Notes: a model not told the origin generated them from the sequence alone. Positions 1 to 12,764 are shown, counted from the first letter of the stretch. The stretch: 64,000 nt of DNA from Zoroaster sp. YZ-2022 (GCA_029582265.1 CM055823.1:10638821-10702820), one strand, 5' to 3'. Translations and numbers: made by a program.

Positions 1-2977
1 AAATGATCGTTATATTAGTTAAAGCATGAAGTTATCATAACATCCCAAAAATAAGCATTATATGAAACAATAATCTGTAAGTCTTCATTAGCACTTAATA
101 CATTTATTCTTTTCCTCGTTTTGTAATCAAAATACTTTTGAACTTCCTTCCTTAAGACATTGTATGGCAGCATTGCCCAGCATTTTGTATTGATCTTTGT
201 CTCTGTGCACGAGTATAGTGAAAATTAAGTAATCGTTCATTTTGTATCAAAATATAGAGAATGGTTACTTTAAATTACTACATTATGGTGACATCAGTGT
301 TGCCTGGCAACATTGATACTGCACCAAAACACAGCACATATTAACAGAAGTTTATTACATACACGAATCTGAATATATATTTTACAGGTATTAAAGTAAT
401 CCCTAGGGTTCGATCTTTACTGCGGATATTACCGTGATCCCCTCCAAGTTGTCCGCAATGCCCCTTCAAAAATCCCTACACCGGTATAGCCAACTTGGCT
501 AGCATGGTATAATACGAAATGTGCAAGACTATCAAGTCTAACGAAAAAATGCATCATTGCAAGATCTGACCATTATCATCAGTGAAAACAAAACGCACAA
601 GACTACGCCAAGACTACAGATATTTTTAATAAATCAAGGTAACAATTTAAAGTGGGTGTTTTCTTACCAAACAGAGGTTAACACAATCTTTAATTTCCTA
701 GTAACTTTGAGAATGAAAAGATGTCTTGTCAACGGCTCATGGATAAGTAAGCTTCCCAGTCGAAGTGGCGTATTACCGGATCCTTGCGTGCTATTCTTAT
801 GCTTTTGCATTAAGTTAAAAAGGACTCAAAAAGACAAAACACAGGAAACAGCAATAACTTAAATCGAGAAACAAGAAAACTTCATTGAACATTCTTTAAT
901 GCAAGTTTCTTACTTTAACATAGAAAACATGCATATGTACATGCACATGTATCAAAGCCAACACCCTAGTGTGCCAACTGCACCAAGACACGAGGAGTGA
1001 GCCAATATTAAAGCAAGCCAAACAATAGCCTTTTATATTTGACCAATGGGGTGTTCTTGGTTCCCTGTTCGTTCCATGCATTATTGCACCATATTACTAT
1101 AGGTTTTGCGCAGAAACTGGCTGAACATTTGGCTGTAAATCAGGTCAATTTAATTTTGATTTATCCAAACAAGATTATTAGACATAGTGTTACTTTTTCC
1201 ATTGAGATTTTTGTATCAAATACACGGCAACGTTTAGACTTACGAAACACGAATTGCAAATCGACTTACATGCATGGTAGCCTACGTGTAAATTGTTGAG
1301 TCGAACAGAGTTTTCGCTAAAATATAAAGGCTTGTCAATCATGGAAAACTTCACAAGTTGTATATAATAATCCTTTTTATAAGATTTCTTGTGTTTAATT
1401 GGATCAATTTGGCAGAGGGAGCTATCGAAGTCAAGTGGTATTCATAATAGACCCATTCACGCACGGCCGGCCATTAGTATATACCAACTGCACCAGCGGG
1501 ATATAGCTCTTTTACTCAGTGCCAGGGTTTGTGGATAAAGGGGTTCCCTTTCGGATCTTCACAAAAACTATTATAGTTTAATTATAGTTTTATGTGTAAT
1601 CAGATTTCTATTCAATGATAAAATATAATGACTAATTTTACGAAAATGATTTCAGAAATAAATATTTTTAGGGAAGTTTGATACTATGTCTATGATAAAG
1701 GCCCTACTAATAAATATATAGATCAATATTTCACAATAGTAAAATGTTGATCTATTGTTTATTTCGATATTGCAAGTTAAGCGTAGGCCTATTTCATCAC
1801 CAATGCATTGGTATACTTACTTCATCAACATTGGCCTGATATACTATATATCTATAACATGCTTCATTTGTTAATTGTAAAGTGCTGCCATTTTGAAAAT
1901 TCATGTACCAATGAATGTGCCGTCAACCATATTCTGCTGACGTTTTGAAACAGGCAAACGAAATTAATCATCAATAACCCCCGAGTTTCATTTCAATTCT
2001 TGCGATTAGGTTTGTGGAGGTTTGATAAGAAGATTTCCTTTCATGTAGAATATTCTAAAAGTAATATACAATCCGGGAGAGTAATTATGGTTAGAATTGG
2101 CATGTTGATTGCAACCGTTGGTTATTCATCTTACCGGGTCAATGTGGAAACACGTGAACAAATTAGACGTTGATGGACAACCTGTTCATAATTATACGAA
2201 TGCGACGTCACACGTATGTTCTACTATGAGCACAATAACGTGTGACATATTCGTATAAATATGCACATGTTTACGTTTCATTTCTAATGGTCTCTGTTGA
2301 CTACCAAGCTTGCCCAAAGACGACATTTGGCAAGGAACCTAATCCTCATTTTGAAGTTTCAAGCATGTTGTCCCTAAGAAAAGTTATTTAAACATTCTCT
2401 GTTCATCGTGTAAATGTTTCGTTGCAAAACTGGGTTTCTTTGTTTTACCAAACTATTTCTGGATTGTAATGCAGCTTTGGGCATATGTTGCGTATGCCAC
2501 AGTCATGTACGGCATAATGACTGTCCGATTGTATACATTGAAGGTAAAGTAATACATTAGCAATATCGAGGGACTCGACTGCGCTAGCTTTGTTCAAATG
2601 ACCATGAAATGTATTTGCTGAATCCAACAGAAACGTGTCATTAAAACATTTGTCGTTGACGCTGCTTTATTACATCGACACAAAGCGCCTAGCAACGCCT
2701 TGACAAGATACGTTGCTTAGCAACTTATCTTAACGACTACTGACGTTTCATGATAATTACTGGACACAGATTTTTGTAAAATAAAATTTATTGTGTCATC
2801 TGAGTTTGTACAGTGTAAAGAGACAAATTTCTACAATTACATAATGGCATTGTGGCTAGTGTTATATAAAAGGATAGTTGTTGTGTTCAGATATAATTAT
2901 TTATATTCATGGACTGTTGCAAATACTGCGTATATTAATATGTTCTGCATTATATTGTCTTTCTTTCACTGTTATCT
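1..2977. other. Intergenic region with no recognised gene
   Basis: AT-rich DNA upstream of the GPR19-like gene. The longest open frames (about 60 to 100 codons) show no domain, no convincing start context and no splice-site support. The only structure I can point to is the inverted repeat listed at 2192-2258. Promoter or untranslated exons of the downstream receptor gene could lie here but I cannot identify them. Confidence 0.6.
2192..2258. repeat. Imperfect hairpin (about 20-bp stem)
   Basis: TTATACGAATG and CGTCACACGT on the left pair with ACGTGTGA and ATTCGTATAA on the right, leaving a loop of about 22 bases and a 3-base bulge. The left arm contains GACGTCA, a CRE-like core. It may be a short MITE relic or a structured regulatory site; the sequence alone does not decide. 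Confidence 0.45.
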
Positions 2978-3102
2978 CACTGCATAAAGTGTTAACTACA
3001 CCAGTGGTGCTTGGGCAACACGCCAATTAAGCATTTGAACACCATGACAGTATAAACATTTACACCATCGGTGTTATTTTAACACCACTGTTAATCGCAG
3101 TG
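2978..3102. repeat. Short palindromic element with CACTGC ends
   Basis: A 125-bp unit begins CACTGC and ends GCAGTG. Its interior repeats GTGTTAA and TTAACACC in both orientations. The ends resemble the CACTR termini of the 10759-11010 element, suggesting a small non-autonomous CACTA-like relic. I see no clean target-site duplication, so the family assignment is weak. Confidence 0.35.
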
Positions 3103-3140
3103 TTAAACTATGTGTTATGCTAGTCTCTTTTCGATAATAA

Positions 3141-3170
3141 TTTTATCTTTATTGTTTCCTTATATTTCAG
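3141..3170 (+). promoter_or_regulatory. Candidate 3' splice site upstream of the GPCR
   Basis: A pyrimidine-rich run ends in TATATTTCAG at 3170, a good 3' splice site. A second, weaker acceptor (GGTAATTTCAG) ends near 3775, 17 bases before the receptor ATG. Either would place an untranslated leader exon upstream of an intronless coding region. No transcript evidence is available. Confidence 0.35.
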
Positions 3171-3791
3171 ATGAGTCTGCGATATTCGGTTTGTGGTGTG
3201 ACGTTATCAATTATGAATAGGTTTTGAAAACCTTCATTAAGCCAAGAGAAATGGGATCTGGTAGTATATTTCTCATGGATTCCTTTGCATTGATAGTGAA
3301 TCAACAGTGACTAATCAAGACTAGAAGTACCGTTCCACCTAGCTATCTGTAATCATTTCAAGAAGGCAGTCTTTGTTATGCTCTTATCTGGCTTAAGTTG
3401 TAGCGAAGACTTCATGTGGACGTCAGTCGTAAATTCATCGAAATGCAATGAGCAATTCTGCATACAGCGAACACAATTCGTTGTATGTGTGGATGATACG
3501 CTTTGTACTCTCTGTGCAGCTAGACTAAAGAACATCCATTTTGATGGCAACGACAAGCCATCAAATTGATACAGCAATATGTGCAGCCTATGTGAGTTTA
3601 ATCGGCTAAGTGCATGATGTACATGAGGGATTGCTCATCTCCATATTACCCCCAGGGCGGCAATGTTCGGTAATTAAATAAGCAAAGACGGACAATTTTA
3701 TCTTTCGGTCAGTGAGAGCAAACAAAATGTAACTGAACCTTGTTTTGCTCATTACGCATAAGGAGGTAATTTCAGTGATACTTCGTTCAAA

Positions 3792-4940
3792 ATGTCTAGT
3801 AACTTAACCAATATGACGACAATGACACCGGCTGATCAGACGAATCCAAATGAACAGGCGGCCTGGCAAATAGGCTTGCAAGTCTTGACAGCTATTATCA
3901 TGTGGTTAATGGCTGTGTTTGGTAACTGTCTTGTTATATTAGTTGTGAAGAGAAGCAGACGATTACAAAGCACCACCAACTACTTCATTGTGTCATTGGC
4001 TCTTGCCGATCTCTTGATGGCGCTGTTCTGTATGCCATTGGTTTTGGTTCGAGTTACTACCCAAACGTGGCTTCTTGGCGACTTTGTTTGTAAAGTGGTG
4101 CGATTTGTGCAGTATATGGCTCCAAGTGTGACCGTTTTTGTCTTAGTGGGCATATCAGTAGATCGCTTTTATACCATACTGTACCCACTCAGTTTTATGA
4201 TTACCCGCGGTAAAGCCAAAAGGATGATTTTGATGAGTTGGTTTGTTGCAATTGTTTTGTCATGTCCAACCTTCTATTTCTTTACTTTGATTAACGACCG
4301 GTACCCGTTCTGTGACACCTATATCCTGTACTCACCAGAAGGTATCACGTACACCGCGTTTGTTGTGTTTGTGGAGTATTTGTTTCCTCTAATAATTGTC
4401 TTTGTTGTTTACATTAGGATTGTGCGCCATATTTGGCGAGTTGGCGTAGGGGTGGGGATGACATTACAACGAACTACCAACGCTGTACCACGCACCAAAG
4501 TAAAGACAGTCAAAATGTTAATGATAGTGTCGACTGTGTACTTCGTATCGTGGGGACCTTTCTTTGTTTTACAGCTCTGGTTTGCAGCCAGTCCTAATTG
4601 CAAACCCATACCAGAGATTTACATAGCTACTGTGTGGATAGCATTTGGCTCCAGTGCATCAAACCCAATCATCTATAGTTGCTACAACCCTAATTTCCGG
4701 AGAGGATGTAGAGAATTGTTCTGTATGTCAACGATGAAGTGTTACCGTAGCAACACGTATGCAATCACTACATCATCCAGATTTGCTAAAAAGAACCATG
4801 TGGGTCTAGCCCCAATGTCCAGTTATCCCGGAGAGCGCATGCGTTCCCCATCACCGTATAGAACGTTTGATAGAGACATGAATGGTGATAAGAAGATGGC
4901 CTGGCCTCTACCGACCGCAGGACAATCTACATATTTATGA
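3792..4940 (+). CDS. GPR19: GPR19-like class A G-protein-coupled receptor
   Basis: An intact 382-codon single-exon receptor of the plasma membrane. Seven hydrophobic segments are visible: TM1 about 29-52 with GN at 44-45; TM2 64-86 with LALAD (D73); C100 at the top of TM3; DRF at 124-126 in place of DRY; TM4 around W150; extracellular C174, the likely partner of C100; TM5 with P199; SWGP at 253-256 in TM6; NPIIY at 291-295 in TM7. N4 and N7 are possible glycosylation sites. The tail is diagnostic: MKCYRSNTYAITTSSR (residues 315-330), then AKKN-VG and a terminal FDR...KK-AWP block, closely matching my recollection of vertebrate GPR19, an orphan receptor of about 415 residues. The ATG has A at -3. 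Length, motifs and tail all fit an ortholog; ligand and coupling cannot be read from sequence. Confidence 0.93.
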   Translation: MSSNLTNMTTMTPADQTNPNEQAAWQIGLQVLTAIIMWLMAVFGNCLVILVVKRSRRLQSTTNYFIVSLALADLLMALFCMPLVLVRVTTQTWLLGDFVCKVVRFVQYMAPSVTVFVLVGISVDRFYTILYPLSFMITRGKAKRMILMSWFVAIVLSCPTFYFFTLINDRYPFCDTYILYSPEGITYTAFVVFVEYLFPLIIVFVVYIRIVRHIWRVGVGVGMTLQRTTNAVPRTKVKTVKMLMIVSTVYFVSWGPFFVLQLWFAASPNCKPIPEIYIATVWIAFGSSASNPIIYSCYNPNFRRGCRELFCMSTMKCYRSNTYAITTSSRFAKKNHVGLAPMSSYPGERMRSPSPYRTFDRDMNGDKKMAWPLPTAGQSTYL

Positions 4941-4981
4941 TTAAATCATTATAGACTTACACAGCTCAGTTTACTATCTAA

Positions 4982-5802
4982 AGCCCCTTTCCCACTTACA
5001 CGATTTTTGCTACGGTAGAGCACGATTTTTCAAAGTTGAAAAATCGTGCTCAGTCGTGCTGTACCGTAGAAATTCACACTCAAAAAGTTCAAGGTCTATC
5101 GAATTCTACGTCTTGTCAAGACGCTATCAAGACGCCGTCAAGATGTGGTACGGCAGTAGTGCGACAGTGCCACGACAGTGTTACGGTAGAGTTACGACAT
5201 CGTCAAGATTTGTCACGGCGTACCAAGAAATGCCAAGATTGTACTACGACGTCACTACGGCGTAAGTACGATTTCACAAGACGCCAGTGCGACGTGGCAG
5301 TTTGTGTGCACATTTAAACAAGATACAAGAGACATGTGATAAAAAACACACACTATCAGCAAGAGACACGTGATAAAAAAATCATGTTCTTGCTGGCGTC
5401 TTGTTGGCGTCTTGTTTAAGTCTTGCTAGGTCGCAGCACCATCGTAGCGGCATCGTATCAGCATCGTAGCGAAGTCTTGGCCTACCGTAGGTGTTGCGGC
5501 CACCACGAATGAGTACGAATGAACAAGACGCCGTCACGACATACCACGACAACGTCAAGACAACGTTACGACTGTAATACGATGCTGCTGCGGTGGACCA
5601 CGATTTTTTCCACCGCTACGGTAGAGCAAGATTTTTTTGAACATTCCAAAAAAATCGTGCTACTCCACGGTGCCATCAAGATCTACTACGGTGCGCTACG
5701 ACCACGATTGACCACGAACATGGCCACGACGCCGTTGCGATTGTAAATAATTGAAAAATCGTGCTCTACCGTAGCAAAAATCGTGTAAGTGGGAAAGGGG
5801 CT
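4982..5802. mobile_element. 821-bp MITE with 50-bp TIRs and TAA target duplication
   Basis: The left end AGCCCCTTTCCCACTTACAC recurs inverted at the right end, with pairing continuing for about 50 bp through the CGATTTTTGCTACGGTAGAGC region. TAA flanks both ends (4979-4981 and 5803-5805), which fits the TWA duplication of PIF/Harbinger MITEs. There is no transposase. The interior is full of short words such as ACGAC, CAAGAC and CGTCAAG, so the open frames here are compositional, not genes. It begins 41 bases after the GPR19-like stop codon and so probably lies in, or truncates, the 3' untranslated region. Confidence 0.85.
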
Positions 5803-5805
5803 TAA

Positions 5806-8800
5806 GGCCTATATGTAATTATTATTTAAACGTCAACCTCGCCCCTAGTGTAAACCCTGTTCTCACTACTAGACCCTGATTGGTTACTTCAAAACATTCG
5901 CAAAATAATTTATGATGAAATTACGATGAAATAAATTGGATGGTCTAGTTCCGGCTTCTCCACTGAAACACACGCTATTCTAAGTTACGCTGTCAGACTA
6001 CCACGCAATATGTATATCCAAGATGTTTGAAATTGTTATCGAGTTATCGAGAGAGCAGTGGGTACGAGGCTGCTAAAAATCCCTGCGGACGAGAATTATT
6101 AAAGGTACACAGAACTGTATTGGGCGCGATTACGTATTGTAGTTTTCAAGCCACTAGACACTAATGGTAATCTCGATTTTCTCGAAAAAATATCGATGAT
6201 TACAGTCTTATTTTGTAAAGTTGATGAAAGTATAAAACATCCCTTGAAATATTTCGTTATCAGGTGCTTTGGTTTGAGTAATTAGTTAAATTATTTCCAA
6301 TTATTCCCAATCAGTGTCACAGCAGCACAAGTGCACAAAATCAAAACCCCCAAATCTTCCCCAAGAAAATAGTATCTCAAAAGGTTTACTGGCTGGTAAT
6401 GAAACACACAATTAACTTGACAATGCACACAATTAACATGACTCGTGGAATGAAAACGAGAAATTCAATCAACATTTATACACAAACCAGCTACGATATT
6501 GCATTGTATCCCGCTTGACATCACTGATGTGCTCCAGATATTTCTTGACGCAACAAAAAACTCAAACAAGGTCATGCACAATTGATATTTGTAACACAAA
6601 GTAATTTCATTAAACTATACAAAGTAATTAACTTTACACGATTATTACAGAGTTTAAATCAAGCCTAATAACAATGATCCTCAATGATCGTCAAATTACA
6701 ATTATTAAAAGTGGCTTACATCTTAACGTTGCTTACTCCATAAAGTTGCTTAAACCCTCCAACGGCAGTCCTCTGTTTTCTGGCCGGCGATTTTGATGCA
6801 CTCAGATGCTGTCTTCTCGAAACTGCACACAGTTTGATGATTGACAAGCTTGGTGACAATAGGTGATCATATACGGTGATTTCCAAACAGGAATCACTAA
6901 AATTGTCCAGATCACAAACTTCAATAAAAAAAGTCTCTTCGTGGACTTCTAACTGTAAGCTTGACATCTTAACTTGAAGTTATAGTTTCTCATAAAACCT
7001 ATTTTTATACATTACTTCATCACTTAAAGAATGTTACAGAAACTTCAACACACACGTTTCATTATGGAATAAAATTTCAACATATTTTCCCACGCAAGTT
7101 TAATTACTAAAAGAAAGTTCCAGAAACTTTATGTCTGCACGGATACTGAGTTGTGCATATTTGTTTTCAAGATAGAAATATTCAATTTCATAATATGCCC
7201 TTTAAGATATATTACGGCGTATGTCCAGATCCTCCATTGATTCATTTCGAAAATGTTTTGGTTGACTGCCTTTTTATGATGAAAATAACAATGTTTCGTT
7301 AAACAAGTGCCGGTAAAATGACGAATGAATGCATACGAGTCTTTGGGTGCAACAATCACCGACAATCAGTTAGATTTATAAACACCCACTGCACAGTATT
7401 CTGTACAAAACTGTGTTCTTGGATTTACCTGAAGGCATATTTGGTGTACAATTGGTGATATCATCAAAATGCTAGGAAATTATTCTGCACAGGGTGTTCT
7501 TGAGAAATATGCCCTAATAAATTGTAACTGAATAAATGTTGTCGATCTTCAAGCACAGTTTGTTAAAATGTACTGTCTAATTATGGAAAGAACACCCGCC
7601 CTCTCTCGATTAGTGTTGTTTAAAAATTAAATAATTGAGAATCTTGCACATATTTATTTTGATGCATATTATTCATCTTTGTGAAGTATGAATGCACATA
7701 ATTACCTTTTACCAAGAGAGTTAACTTGAATTTTCATTATTTCAAATCTTGTGTATAATTTCAGTTTTTAAATTTATTTTAATTATAATTGTGTATCACA
7801 GTTTTGAAATTTGGGTCGTCACAAATGATGTACGTCCGACACCCTAGTATTGAGTTATTATTATTATTTATACCTACCTATAAAACGAACATGATGTTTA
7901 TTTGTTTTTACAGACAAATAAACATCAGGTCCGTTTCATGGGTAGATTTGTAAAGATTTCTAGACTAGGCTGGTATTAGACGCATTTTGGTTGCCTCGTT
8001 TGTGGAATTGCCAAGTTATTATTATTATATTTTAATCCAAAACCGAAGGTGAACAAAAGTTAGCCATTTTCTTATATTGTTATTCTTTTCTTTGATCAAA
8101 ATCATGGTTTTTGAAGATGAATGAGAAATGATGTTATCAATAAAAGTTTTCCAACAATAATAATCCCAAGGGAGAGTATAGCACTGATGTTGATATGTTT
8201 TACTTTTTAAAGTTTGATTATATAAAAATAAAAATAAAACATTATTAAGCTGCTAAGCCGTGCATTTTTATTTGCATATTTTAGTTGGAATTTTATCTTA
8301 AATACTAATGTCATTATTGAAAAATTCAAGCTTTATACCTTCAAGATCAATAATGATTGAGCAACCATGGTGGAAGCTTGTATGCGCAATGGTCACATTT
8401 ACTTTGTACATATGAAGACCGGTGAAAATGGTTCATCTTGTTCTGTAATGGTTAAGAAAGGTGTCGTGTAACTGTTCCATGTCAAAAATAACTAAGACAT
8501 TTTGACAATGGTCTCTAGACTACTTTTCAGGGATGTTTGTGCACCAAACGGGCGCTCTAATCGTCCACTAATCGAGCCTTTCAAAGGCGCATTATAGCTT
8601 TAAGTCAATGCCTTAATATCGCCCGTGTTTCGCTAAGACGACCCATAAAATAGAATTTATAGAGCGAACGAATTTGGAAAGATACTGTAAGCGATATTTC
8701 TGATTGACAGCCTCGCTGGCCAAGCGGAATACTGCACAGGACCTCGGCTCGCTACATACAATAAACTGTGTGGTCATGGCAACCTGAGGATTACCTTTTA

Positions 8801-10758
8801 GTAATTCGAGTTTTTAATTTACTAGTACTAATCCTTGACGGATTTTTTCGTTCAGTGTCTCAAATGAAAGCTTATAACCCCGTCCCCCAAAAAGAATAAT
8901 AATAAATAATAAATAAAATAAAATAAATAACAATTCAACATTTAAATCTATTTGTTACCGTTAAATCAGGCGACAAATCTTGAATGGATACCGCAGGCTT
9001 TTTAACACTTTTACATATTTTATGTTTTCATTTACAGTGTTAATACAAACAATGTTTAACCAGAAACTTGTCAGGGGAGATTGCAGGTTAAAGAAAGCAA
9101 CCCCGCCCAAAAAAAGGGGGTAGAAAGAAAAACATAAGGGAAAATGTGAACGAATAACATGGAAATATTTCAACGGGTAACAAAATATGTTAATATGCAA
9201 GATGACCCCGTAGGGATACTCTGATTCTTGTTGGGTACAATGATTGACATCGGCATTAAATATCAAGAAATTGGATAGTGACACAAAAGAATATGTTTTG
9301 AAAAAAGATCTTAGTGACTTTCATAATTCACAACAACAAAAAATCATCAGAAAACTCACCGAAATTTGCCATTGGTGCATTTGAATACTTAAGCTGAAAT
9401 TGCTTGCCCATAAATGGCTGCCTAAAAATTCATTTGAAAGCAACGATCTAAAACAAGAAACCCTAATTTGATCGGATCAGTAAAAACGGCGTTAATTTGA
9501 ATGTTCTTTAACGAAAATGAAGGAAAACGTTTTGAAATTTGCCGGGAAAACCTGTAGTTAACTGTTTCGCACGCCACATAAATGGTATGACCTATCACAA
9601 TGTGCATCATGCGTCTGACTCATGTAATTTGGAAGTGTTTTGTGCGTGTCCCCAAAACGTGAATGTTGCGCATATCTAATTGTCTTTGCCTTGGTCCTTA
9701 TCGCCCGTGACTACGCCCAGAACCGGTTGTTAACCTGCAGTAAAGACCAAGCGTCAAAGTGTTATTCCCTTATTATCATGGTTTTACAGTAAATATGTAG
9801 GCCTACCAAATTGAATTTATGGTGGGTCCCGTCACGATTTTTTTCTCCATTTTTTAACTGTAAAACCAAGCTTCTGACAACTATTACGAGAAATATTCCT
9901 TTCTATAATGAAATTATCAATGTTCCAATGAAACTATAACAATTTCCAGAAATGTCCGACAAAGCACAGATGATACATATTAAAACACAATGATGGCTGT
10001 AACTGGATTCTCTGAATACATCACAAGTGGTCAAATTTCTTCAGATCAATGATTTAAAGTTGACAACAAACCCCAAAACACGGATTATATGTCTTTATAG
10101 TTTCAAACATCTGCATTTTAAATTATAAAAACGATTGCCATGGCAACCATTTACACCCCACTTCGGTGATTTGGGTATGAGGCGGTGTCCTAAAGATTAC
10201 TTAGAGAAATTAAGCGTGATAAGTCCTACCATTTAGGAGAATATAAAACAAAATAGTCCGACCCCAAACAACTTTCCTGAACAAAGACCATGCAATGTCA
10301 GTGGCGAGGACTTCAACGTCTTTACTAGTCCGTTCTGTGGTCTTATGTTTTTATTTGTATTTCTCTTCCGATATGTTATGGTATCACATATTTAAATATG
10401 ACGAGTCTAACATTTTGCTCACGGTGATTAGTTTGAATAAATGTGCATGAATTATATCAATTGTTATATTGCTGGAGGTTTATGAATAATTCAGTACTAG
10501 CGTCCATACAATGGACTGTTAAAGGTGACGGTGGCGCACTTCGCCACTCATGTGCTCCGCCTTTTTTGGGTGTGGTTTTCCGGACTGCCGCGTGCGTCTT
10601 GACTAAAGGCCACCCAGCCCCCGCCCCCCCCCCCCAAAAAAAAAGAAATAAAACAAAACAAACAAACGAACAAAACAGGTTGGGTTAAAAATATATCTAT
10701 ATATAAGCAATTCAGGAAAGTGTATCTTTAGGACCATATATAACGTTTATAACGAGTG
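5806..10758. other. Long intergenic region with no recognised gene
   Basis: I see no convincing gene in these 5 kb. Open frames of 60 to 107 codons (for example 8961-9284 and 6716-6967, both minus strand) lack domains and splice context. AAT-rich low complexity is present near 8898-8935 and a poly-C then poly-A tract near 10619-10650. The hairpin at 7874-7945 is listed separately. Confidence 0.6.
7874..7945. repeat. 72-nt hairpin with 32-bp arms
   Basis: Arms 7874-7905 and 7914-7945 pair at 28 Watson-Crick positions plus one G-U, with three mismatches, around an 8-base loop (TTTTACAG). Size and shape resemble a pre-miRNA, but small palindromic transposon relics look the same. It belongs to neither of the other inverted-repeat families seen in this window. 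Confidence 0.6.
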
Positions 10759-11010
10759 CACTATAAAAATAGTGTTTAGAATTTAAACACACGCAAAATA
10801 TTAACGCGTTTAGGAATGCGTTTAAATGCTAAACGGCCATCCTCTGTACATGTCACAAAGCTAAAGTGCTTATATTTTTGACACCTGTTCATATGGTATT
10901 TAGCATTCAAACACACATCACAGAAAAGCACAATCTAAACATGTTTTACGCTAAACATGTGAAAAAGTGTTTAGAAATGTGCTTATATTCTTAACACCAT
11001 TTTTACAGCG
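10759..11010. mobile_element. 252-bp palindromic MITE, CACTA-like ends
   Basis: The left end CACTATAAAAATAGTGTTTA matches the inverted right end CGCTGTAAAAATGGTGTTAA over about 32 bp. Internal GTGTTTAGAATTTAAACAC-type palindromes recur. The CACTRTAAAA terminus is typical of CACTA/Chapaev-like non-autonomous elements. CGAG occurs near both ends but I cannot fix the duplication with certainty. Confidence 0.6.
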
Positions 11011-11100
11011 CGAGTTAATCTTTTTTTTACAGTGAGTCAATAAGTAGAACCGATAGGAGGCGCACTAATGACTTTATGTTTTCGTCAAGTTTCAAAATTC

Positions 11101-11168
11101 GTTGGTTGCTCAGCAGGTTAAATAGATGTACAGCTGTCACGTCCGAGACTCTTGATCAAATCCCGGAG
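11101..11168 (+). mobile_element. Degenerate tRNA-derived SINE head
   Basis: GGTTGCTCAGCAGGTTAAA resembles a tRNA A box and D arm, and GATCAAATCCCGG resembles a B box (usual form GGTTCAAATCCCGG). An AT-rich (TTTA)n tract follows. This is the usual layout of a decayed tRNA-derived SINE. No acceptor stem can be paired, so it is not a functional tRNA. Confidence 0.4.
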
Positions 11169-12662
11169 ATTATTTATTTATTTATTATTATTTTTTTACA
11201 AAATTAATCTACGAGTACAGCATAATCAAATAGAGTAATTGACGACTTCTCGGAATGTTTTTCATTGAAAAGAACTCTATTTGGCGGAGGTTTGCGCACT
11301 AAGAGTGATTTTCTAGTTCATGAATGAACGGTTACCTGCAAAAGCCATGCTATACACTGAAGACTATAGGAAGGTCAAAATAGTATAAAGATAAGGCAAA
11401 TCACTGGAGAGGGGCAAAGATTTTCTAGCAGTTAAAACTGTTGATAGCGCCCCAACGTGCGACCTTGATCCCGTAAGTTCAGCTTAAAGCGGGAGTGTAT
11501 ATCGTCACGACCGGAGCAGATTTGCGGCTTGACATTGAATCCCAAACTGATAGTTTAGATGAACTCAGATGAACCCAGTGACTGAAAATAATACCCCACT
11601 AGCATGCACTGGCCTAGTTAATGTGTTAAGTGTTAATGTTATCCCTGTTGACACATTCAAAGTTGGAGTTAATGTTTAAACTTTGTTTCACTTTGAAAAA
11701 CTTTGAAGTTGTAAAAGAGGAAATCACACACACAAAAAGAAGGAAAATTCGGAAATCATGTCATGCCCTGATGATTTTTGTTGTTGCTAAGTTAGAGATG
11801 GACTGTTTATACTCAACAGTTTCCCAGTGTCAACTACTCGAGTTAGGACATTTTTTTATATAGATATATGTGTTTGATGTTAAATGAATAAACCATTTTG
11901 TTTACTGTTCGAGATATCGTAAATAGTATTAATTTCATCATATGTAATTCATTTCCTGTCTGGACATCCGAACGTTTAAGTAACGTGAAACAGTTATATT
12001 GTAATGATTGTGGCGGTTCGGTTCGGCATTTTCCCGTAATAAATTACGACTCCTAGTCCTACCAGTAGAGATGCTAATTTATTGTAGTCTCTCGTGGCCT
12101 GCCTTGACATTCTCGAACTTGTTTGTCAGTGATCGTGAACCTGGATTTACTTGCCGGTACGCCTGATGTGTCGATGATCGATGTTCTCTCCGTGACGTTT
12201 TGCAACAATTTAATTCCCATGTCGTTTTCACTGTGCACCCCAGAGAGCCTTCCGTTTTCAGTGAATTACATTTTTATTAGTTTGGAAACACTGTATTTAG
12301 CTGCTGGACCACAATGTAAAATGCTTTTATACAGGGGCGATTTGTTGACGTTGACGTCGTCGCCATCTTCAGTCCGCCATGTTGTTGATCAACAAAGTTA
12401 GCTCCAACCCCGTTCCCAATGTCCTTAGAAGTAGGTACGAGCTATACAGCAACCACTCGAAAGCCCCGAGGACAAGGTTAAAAAGGGCTCTTAACGTCTT
12501 TCAAAACATCTGAACTGGCACAGCATTTGTTCTCATAATGTACAAAAACGTGCCACTTTTGCAAGGGGGAACATTCACTTTTTTTGTCAACAATAATATT
12601 GTTGGTATATATGCGATGCAGACCACGAATGAACACAAAAACCGTCCTCGGCCCATGGTCTA

Positions 12663-12762
12663 TATGTTGGTGGGCTGTCCACTTTTGCCAATTATGTATT
12701 GCTCTGTGGGGTAAGGTCAGAGGCAGATATATATTGGCATAAGTGGACCACCCACCAACATA
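12663..12762. repeat. Inverted repeat, 30-bp arms, 40-base spacer
   Basis: Arm 12663-12692 (TATGTTGGTGGGC...TTTTGCCAAT) pairs with arm 12733-12762 (ATTGGCATAAGTGG...CCAACATA) with about three mismatches. It ends two bases before the tRNA-like unit at 12765. It could be a tiny MITE beside the tRNA relic, or both could belong to one pol III-driven repeat. Confidence 0.65.
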
Positions 12763-12764
12763 AG

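Noticed and set aside
557..862. 101-codon + strand frame
   Set aside because: No domain, low-complexity ends and no splice or promoter context.
5036..5746. Open frames within the MITE
   Set aside because: They arise from the ACGAC/CAAGAC word composition of the element, not from coding selection.
6716..6967. 83-codon minus frame containing SKSPARKQRTA
   Set aside because: Looks slightly protein-like but has no family, splice support or poly(A) signal.
8705..8760. TGGCCAAGCGG resembling a tRNA-Leu A box
   Set aside because: No B box or pairable stems.
12123..12401. 92-codon + strand frame
   Set aside because: No recognisable domain and ordinary composition for random frames here.
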